Below, one piece after another: positions 58,784 through 64,000 of a stretch of DNA of 64,000 nucleotides. A program made the translations under genes and the position numbers. The stretch lies in contig KN805389.1 in NCBI GenBank assembly GCA_000818945.1, positions 559,637 to 623,636 on the forward strand, read 5' to 3'. This stretch comes from Schizochytrium sp. CCTCC M209059. Lineage: Eukaryota; Sar; Bigyra; Thraustochytrida; Thraustochytriidae. A model generated the notes under the pieces. That model saw nothing but the letters and a program-made list of their open reading frames with translations, had not been told where the DNA came from and did no database searches. Within the stretch, counting starts at the first letter, position 1; the number at the start of each line of letters is the position of its first letter.

Positions 58784-61006
58784 CTAGTCGCCCCACAAGT
58801 CTGGCGGCAGGCCCGCGTGCAGCACGGACAGACCCGAGCGTGCGGACCCGGAGCTCCTCGTTGAGGCTGCCAGCGACGATGTCGCCGACGCCCGCGCCGG
58901 TGGCCTCCGCCACACTGAGCCAGCCCCCGCGCCGAAGCGGGCTCTGCCAATACCGCCGCCGCCGCCGATCACGCCAAGACGCCCCGCGGGAGGAGCCCCG
59001 AAGGCGGACGCGCCGCGCGGCGTAGGCCGTTGCGCAGGCGCAACTCGCCTGAGAAAGTGATGCGCGTCTGCCGCGGTTTCCACTTCTTGGACCCTGAAAA
59101 CCTCCTCATTCTCATGTGCGCCCGGATCGTCGACAATGTCTCGGGCCTTGTCAGCAGAGTCTTCCTCGACGACGTCCTGGTCTTCGTCAGCGTCTTCTTG
59201 GCCTTCAAAGTCTTCTTCTTCTCCTCCTCCTCCTCCTCCTTCTTCTTCTTCTTCTTCATCTTCTTCAAATTCTTGATCACTGGGCGAATTGAAATGCTCA
59301 CCATGTTCGCCGCTCCAGTCAAAGCGATCGCGAACGTCACGTTGGTGACTCGGAATCGCTCGTTCGACTGGAGCGACATCAGCGCCTAGGATTGTCAATC
59401 GGGATGCGGACAAGGCTGCTGGAGCAATCGTACTTTGCGAGAACGTGTTGAGGAGCTCAAGATGCTCGATGCAGCGCAAATACACCGAATCGAACTCACC
59501 GCTCTCCGGGCTGCCCTCAAATTCATCTTCGGAGGGCCCGAGAGCAGACAGGCGAAATTCACTTGATGTATCATCCCTTTGGTCCTCCTCAGTGCCTCCT
59601 TGGATGGTCTCGACGTTTTCTTCATGAGTATCCTCGTAATTGTCATGATTTTGGCTTTTTTCGCTACGTTTCTGATCGCTCTTGTCGCTACGTTTTTGAT
59701 CGCTCTTGTCGCTACGTTTTTGATCGCTCTCGTCGCTACGTTTTTGATCGCTCTTTTCGAGCTGGCTCGTCGTTGCCTCTGCGCCCTGAGTTGTTTCGCC
59801 AGCGATATCCGATGTTTTGTGCACAAGATCTTCAGTTCGTGATTTCTCTGCGGGTATATGAGGTATTGCGTCGTTTGAAGTTTCTGGTCGGTCCCGAATA
59901 TCAATTGCGTTTTCCGAATGTGATTTTGTCGTTTGCATAGTCTCCATCGTCTGCACAGCCGCATGCTCGAATGTAGAATACAGATGCTGAATGATGGCCT
60001 GAGAAGCTACACGTTGTAAAGGTCCAAGTTCCGTTGCAGATGGAATCGCGCTCTGACGATGTCCGGTCTGTCGATTGGTAAAGATAATTTGTGCTTGCTC
60101 TGAATCAATCACCGAAAGACTCCACGCGCCCATGCTTAGAATTTCTCGGCCTGGAGGCATGGCTTCCTCGCTTGGGGAAGCATTTCCACCTGGCGCGCTT
60201 GTCCAGGAGTACGCGCTCGCTGACTCGAGCGTTCGCGGTGCCTCCGTGGCGGAGGCAATTTCGCGACCGCGCAAGTTCTCCCCAAGTCGAATATCAGCCG
60301 TCGATCGCTGCACTCCGGGCAGATCAAGCCCACGCTTGAACTCCTGCAGCAATGAGTCGACGGTGCTCATGACTGCGTGGTTCTCGGGTGAAGAAGAAGA
60401 AGAAGAAGAAGAAGAAGAAGAAGAAGCAACCATGTCTTTGATCTCGAGCTGTAGTGGCGGGGAAGACAGAGCCCCAAAGTCGTGTTCCTCGTGATCCAGA
60501 GCCAGATGATCCGTGTGCGTGTGCCGGGATGGCTCAAAGTAGCCAGCAAGTGAATCAGCCTCATCGCTGTCGCCTTCTTCAGAGCTCACGGAGAGCGAGT
60601 CGAAAGGCATCGCCGCACGTCGAAGTGCGTCGCGGACGTCACGTTCTGCCGGATCATAAGGTGGAGGGGGCGAAGGCGGCGGCGATTGTGGTGGCGGGGG
60701 CGGTGGTGGAGAGACAGATCTTGCTCCTTGCTGCGTTTGCTGCAAGTTTCGTCTGTTCTCAAATCGTTGTTGCGCGGAGGGCAGTCTTTGCTGGTGGTCT
60801 TGACTCTGAGTTTGGGATTTCTTTCGTGTGTGAGAAGCGTTGGCTTTCTTTTGCGTTTGTACGGGTTCGTGCCATCGTGGCTTGTAGGTTTTGACCCGCC
60901 AAGGTCCTTCCTCGTCGAAGCAGTCCGTGTCGTGGGCGGCGGGCAGCGGCGACCCCGTTGCCTCTTCGAAGGCCCGAATGTACTGGTCCAGCTCCTTGGA
61001 CGACAT
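58784..61006 (-). CDS. Disordered low-complexity protein, function unknown
   Basis: A 740-residue protein with no domain I recognise. The N-terminus (MSSKELDQYIRAFEEATGS) is a plausible short helix. It is followed by a Gln/Ser region, a proline run (PPPPPPPQSPPPSPPPP), a poly-Ser run, and four copies of a SDQKRSDK octad (DNA 59661-59756). An acidic Glu/Gly stretch and a Gly/Ala-rich, Arg-containing tail end it. A more ordered stretch is GAWSLSVIDSEQAQIIFTNRQTG near residues 290-330. ATG at 61006 is the first in frame, and the stop is TAG. It could be a cytoskeletal or nuclear scaffold, but nothing identifies one. The long open frame and clean start and stop support a gene. Part of it could be overlapping antisense low complexity. 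Confidence 0.6.
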   Translation of the reverse strand: MSSKELDQYIRAFEEATGSPLPAAHDTDCFDEEGPWRVKTYKPRWHEPVQTQKKANASHTRKKSQTQSQDHQQRLPSAQQRFENRRNLQQTQQGARSVSPPPPPPPQSPPPSPPPPYDPAERDVRDALRRAAMPFDSLSVSSEEGDSDEADSLAGYFEPSRHTHTDHLALDHEEHDFGALSSPPLQLEIKDMVASSSSSSSSSSSSPENHAVMSTVDSLLQEFKRGLDLPGVQRSTADIRLGENLRGREIASATEAPRTLESASAYSWTSAPGGNASPSEEAMPPGREILSMGAWSLSVIDSEQAQIIFTNRQTGHRQSAIPSATELGPLQRVASQAIIQHLYSTFEHAAVQTMETMQTTKSHSENAIDIRDRPETSNDAIPHIPAEKSRTEDLVHKTSDIAGETTQGAEATTSQLEKSDQKRSDESDQKRSDKSDQKRSDKSDQKRSEKSQNHDNYEDTHEENVETIQGGTEEDQRDDTSSEFRLSALGPSEDEFEGSPESGEFDSVYLRCIEHLELLNTFSQSTIAPAALSASRLTILGADVAPVERAIPSHQRDVRDRFDWSGEHGEHFNSPSDQEFEEDEEEEEEGGGGGGEEEDFEGQEDADEDQDVVEEDSADKARDIVDDPGAHENEEVFRVQEVETAADAHHFLRRVAPAQRPTPRGASAFGAPPAGRLGVIGGGGGIGRARFGAGAGSVWRRPPARASATSSLAASTRSSGSARSGLSVLHAGLPPDLWGD
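59661..59756 (-). repeat. 24-bp coding repeat (SDQKRSDK octad, four copies)
   Basis: Four head-to-tail 24-bp units within the disordered protein gene encode SDQKRSD[EK] and end SDQKRSEK. Copies differ by single bases. Confidence 0.85.
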
Positions 61007-61956
61007 TGTACTGTTCGCGCCAAGAAAACGAGAGCCCTTGCTCCCGCTCCGCTCCGGCCGAGACCTCGTCGAGTTGCGGCACCGCTGGTCAACTCAGCGC
61101 GCGGGCCTCGCCCGGCCCATCGCTCGTCTCGAACCCACGCTACGCACGACGCGACGGTTTCTGGGGCGAGTTCGCGAGGCGCCCTTCGATAAGAGTCCAG
61201 CTTGAAATAATATTACCTTTCGTTGATACGTATTAGGCCTAGGCCTAGTACTTTTTCCTTCATTCTTGCAATGATTAAAGAGACCGTCTCTTGAGCTCAG
61301 CCTCGCTGCTTGTCTCTTCTCCTGGCAAGAACTTTCTGCTGTCCTTGTTCATCTACTGCATCGACCTACTGCACCTCCACCGAGACTAACCAGCCAGTCG
61401 AAACTTAGCGACCGCGGGAAGTCCAGACGCATGACGCTGTTGCGGACCTGTTGGCATTGCTTCAGGCGCGGCTCGTACGTACTCTCGTCGCTCTGCAGAT
61501 TTGTACCGAACGCCGGCGACACGCGAACATAGCATCGGGCCGTGACAAAAACGAGTCAGGGTGTAGTCCCGGTTGAACACCAAGAACTCGCATTTCATGT
61601 CCGAACAGTCGTGCAAGGCTCCGCACACGCAAGCAAACTCGCTGCCCGACATAGCCACCACGAATCCTCACGAACTCTTCAGACTTGATATGCGCAAGTG
61701 CAGCCTTGGACCTTGGTCGAGTAATCGAGAAGTAGGCCCTACTAGAAAAAAAATTGATGCTGTAAATTTCGACTTTGTCCCGGATTTCCGACCCAGAGGC
61801 ACGTGCTGGCTCGTTTCTGATGCACACTGCGCGGCATCAAACTTGCAAGACTGCCGCCGGCGCCGCCGCATCCCGCTCGCCGACCGCGCATGCAAGCCCA
61901 ACTCCAGCCCCGCTAACGCTCGTTTAACTTTCTCCCCCGAGGAGAAGAAGAAGAAG
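61007..61956. other. Intergenic region, no gene seen
   Basis: This 950-bp stretch lies between the start of the disordered protein gene and the TIR-like/TPR gene. Frames here show no domain. A GAAGAA/AAG run just before the ATG at 61957 could be part of the leader. Confidence 0.45.
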
Positions 61957-63288
61957 ATGAGAAAGGCTATCGCCAAGAGGTCCAGCGCCGCACGCGCCAG
62001 CTTGCAGCGCGTCCGCCTGAGCTTTACGCGCAAGACAGATGCTGACATTTTCTCCGAGAACGCGCGCAAGATCATCGACCCACGCAGCATCTCCCTGCGC
62101 GCCATCAAGGAGCTCCGCGACGAAGTGCTCAACGGAGTGGCCGCCCAAGGCGTCGAGCTGTACGTGGCCCTATCGGACAAAGTCAAACAAGGCGCCACCA
62201 TCCAGGTCTTGCGCACCAGGGCCAATGGTAAGCTGTAAGGCCGCGTACCCTACGTCGGCGTGCCCATCACCTTTGAGCCCGGAAAGGACGCCGATCCCAA
62301 GCCCCGCCAAGACTGGAGTACGGAAGATGTGGCTGAGCATGTCGTGCTCGCCTTGACCAAGAACTTGCCCCAGGCGCAGCTCTACCTCGATCATGTCGAC
62401 GAAGAGGACATTGGCGCAGCCTTCCAAGGCACCTTTTTGAGCCAGGCGCGAAAGTGCCGCTTCCAGGACCTCGTTGCAGCGCTCGAGGACCATTTCGGCC
62501 AAGACGCCGACGCGGCCTTTGTTTGGCTCGACCTCTTTTGCGCGAACCAGCCTCTGCTGACCAGCGCAGACGAAGATCTGCCGCCCGACGTGGTTTCTGC
62601 GCGGAACCAGTATCTCACGCACGGCTTGCACCGAGCAATTGGGCGATTCGGAAGCGCCGTCATCTTCTTCGATCGCTGGGATGTACCTGCACCTCTCAAG
62701 CGGGCCTGGTGCGTATGGGAGATCATGGGTGCCATTACGCAGGCGCAGAGCTTTGACGTCGTCTTTGCGCCCGGACAGGAGCAGGCCTTTGTTGAGGCGC
62801 TGCTTGAAGATGTTGATGAACTGGCCAGGATCCTGGCTGATAACAACAACATGCGCAATGCAGAGTGCTGGAAGGACGAAGACAAGCAGATGATTGACAA
62901 GGCCGTCGAGACGACTGTGGACGGCGGTTACGTGACGCTGATCAAGGAGGTGAACCAGCGCGTGCACGCATGGCGACTGCAAATGGCGCGAAACGCAGTA
63001 TTGGATGCTCGCAAGTATCGTGATGGAGATTAAAGCAAACTTGCTAAGATTCTTGCTTGGACTGGTTTGCTGGGAAATTATCGGGGCGATGGAGATAAAA
63101 GCAAGCTTGCTGAGATTCTTGCTTGCACCGGGTGGCTTTTGTTTGATCAGGGCAATTTTATTGAAGCATTGCAGATGCTGGAGGAAGCGCTGTCGATTCG
63201 CAAGGAAAGTCTCGGCGACCGGCATCCCTTCGTTGCTCAAATGCTCGACAACATGAAGATCACGCGCGATAACAAGAATGGGCGTTGA
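61957..63288 (+). pseudogene. TIR-like/kinesin-light-chain-type TPR gene, broken by two in-frame TAA
   Basis: One frame runs from ATG 61957 to TGA 63286-63288 with only two interruptions, both TAA: 62236-62238 and 63031-63033. Read through them, the protein has a leader (MRKAIAKRSSAARASLQR), then a short conserved segment. A domain with FVWLDLFCANQ, RFGSAVIFFDRWDVPAPLKRAWCVWEI and a helical end follows. This is typical of the TIR-like module that precedes kinesin-light-chain TPRs in many stramenopile proteins. TPRs follow (LLFDQGNFIEALQMLEEALSI, KESLGDRHPFVAQML). At the second TAA a neighbouring repeat copy reads gga gat AAA where this one reads gga gat TAA, so an A-to-T change is visible. 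It is probably a recent pseudogene. A splice interpretation exists for the first TAA (GGTAAG at 62229) but not obviously for the second. Confidence 0.7.
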
Positions 63289-63436
63289 CGGCACGTTGAA
63301 CTCCGCTGCAAATGCTCGCATGCCCTTGGGGCAAAAAAAAAAGACGTAACAGCAGGCAATAAAATTTGAGAATTAAGAGCTTGTCTTTCCGCGCCAGCGA
63401 TGCTCGTCTCAGAGCCTTGGGTCGTGCGCGCGCGCA

Positions 63437-64000
63437 TCAAGTCTTCCAGAAGGCTCGCTCCATGCGCGCCCGACGCAGCCCGCTCCCCTGCGCAGAATCG
63501 TCGGGGTCCCCCCACGTCAGTTCGAGGCCGACTTTGCGGCACACTACGAAGGCCTCCTTTGGTGGAGCTGTCAAAAGGTGGACTCTTCCGCGGCGGTCTG
63601 ACTCGATTGCATACGAGATGGCCTGACCGACCGCGTAGCGCCAGAGCGCGGCCTGCTTCACCTCGATGGCGACGTCGGGACACAGAACGTCGACCCTGGA
63701 GCCCGAAGGCAAGGTGGCCTCGGCCTGGCCCCCATGGATCTCCGCCAGGCGGTCTCTGACCGCGTCGTGGAGGCTCCGACTGTCCTCGGACGCTTCGACG
63801 TCGTCGAGCATCTCGCGAGCACTTCGCTTCGCAGACGCATGGTAGCGCTCGGGCAGGACACACTCGTCGTCTACGAGTGCGACGCAGTGTTGCGTCCCTA
63901 GCTTGGCGAAGAAGCACGCCAGGGCTCGGCTCACGGTGAACGCGGAGCACACCAAGAACTTGACCAGGCCGGAACGCGTCAGGAGGATCTGCTTGCGATT
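63437..64000 (-). CDS. Truncated gene: possible MSV199/KilA-type segment plus PD-(D/E)XK-like nuclease
   Basis: A frame open to the right edge of the window; the 5' end lies beyond it. The visible part (188 residues) starts with QILLTRSGLVKFLVCS and RALACFFAKLG, which resembles the MSV199/BRO-type N-terminal module of large DNA viruses. It continues to a stretch with RVDVLCPDVAIEVKQAALWRYAVGQAISYA. The D...EVK pattern with W and GQ is that of PD-(D/E)XK nucleases of restriction or repair type. It ends ...RMERAFWKT. The stop is at 63437. It lies next to the broken TIR-like/TPR gene on the opposite strand. The viral link is pattern recognition only and needs a search. It could be a host nuclease instead. 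Confidence 0.5.
   Translation of the reverse strand, partial: NRKQILLTRSGLVKFLVCSAFTVSRALACFFAKLGTQHCVALVDDECVLPERYHASAKRSAREMLDDVEASEDSRSLHDAVRDRLAEIHGGQAEATLPSGSRVDVLCPDVAIEVKQAALWRYAVGQAISYAIESDRRGRVHLLTAPPKEAFVVCRKVGLELTWGDPDDSAQGSGLRRARMERAFWKT

Noticed and set aside
61101..61160. Possible tRNA T-arm (gggttcga on the minus strand)
   Set aside because: The stem bases on each side of the TTCGA loop do not pair, and no matching anticodon arm is seen.
61957..63288. Genetic code with TAA reassigned
   Set aside because: Several intact genes here end in TAA (formate-THF ligase, IFT122, HERC) and others in TAG or TGA; a nonsense mutation fits better.

Overview
This is nuclear DNA of a unicellular eukaryote, most likely a thraustochytrid-like stramenopile (Labyrinthulomycetes). 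The reasons are long, essentially intronless eukaryotic genes (VPS16, IFT122, NKAP, a P4-ATPase, a HERC-type ligase, PPR and TMTC proteins). There is also a ciliary IFT-A gene implying flagellated cells, a stand-alone formate-tetrahydrofolate ligase and a carotenoid oxygenase. A TIR-like/kinesin-light-chain TPR gene of a kind common in stramenopiles and algae is present, as are very abundant simple repeats between genes. The taxonomic call is inference. Start codons were taken as the first ATG consistent with the homologous domain.

Layout: 20 genes that look intact, one gene with an unresolved 5' end that is counted among them (PPR), one broken gene, and one gene cut by the right edge. Neighbours mostly alternate in strand, giving divergent promoter regions rich in low-complexity DNA and convergent 3' ends. 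1-6.4 kb: MscS-type channel (-) with decayed copies of its own 3' end downstream, and a small two-helix membrane protein (+). 6.4-12.4 kb: mitochondrial-looking formate-THF ligase (+) converging on IFT122 (-). 12.4-17.6 kb: a perfect 600-bp GAAA microsatellite, TMTC-type O-mannosyltransferase (+) and carotenoid oxygenase (-). 18.5-23.4 kb: a pentanucleotide array and assembly gap, PPR protein (+), small kinase-like protein (-). 23.4-31.9 kb: poly-proline scaffold (-), VPS16 (-), and a methyltransferase fused to a Pkr1-like membrane domain (+). 31.9-34.6 kb: gene-poor and repeat-rich. 34.6-40.4 kb: P4-ATPase flippase (+) and a two-helix membrane protein (-). 41.7-52.5 kb: HERC/HECT ligase (-), a large multidomain GTPase (+) and a WD40 protein (-). 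54.3-61 kb: enoyl-CoA hydratase (+), tandem DJ-1/PfpI protein (-), NKAP homologue (-) and a disordered unknown (-). 61.9-64 kb: a TIR-like/TPR gene with two in-frame TAA codons, and a truncated gene with possible viral-type domains.

There is no operon or pathway cluster. Loose themes are membrane and vesicle traffic (VPS16, flippase, possible V-ATPase assembly domain), mitochondrial metabolism (formate-THF ligase, enoyl-CoA hydratase, possibly PPR), and ubiquitin/GTPase signalling. The most unusual items are the multidomain GTPase with three copies of an unrecognised ~85-residue repeat, the methyltransferase-Pkr1 fusion, the tandem relics of the MscS gene tail, and the broken TIR-like/TPR gene next to a virus-like gene.

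Two runs of N (405 and 352 bases) limit what can be said around 5.9-6.3 kb and 18.7-19.1 kb. I found no convincing tRNA, rRNA, CRISPR array or transposon.
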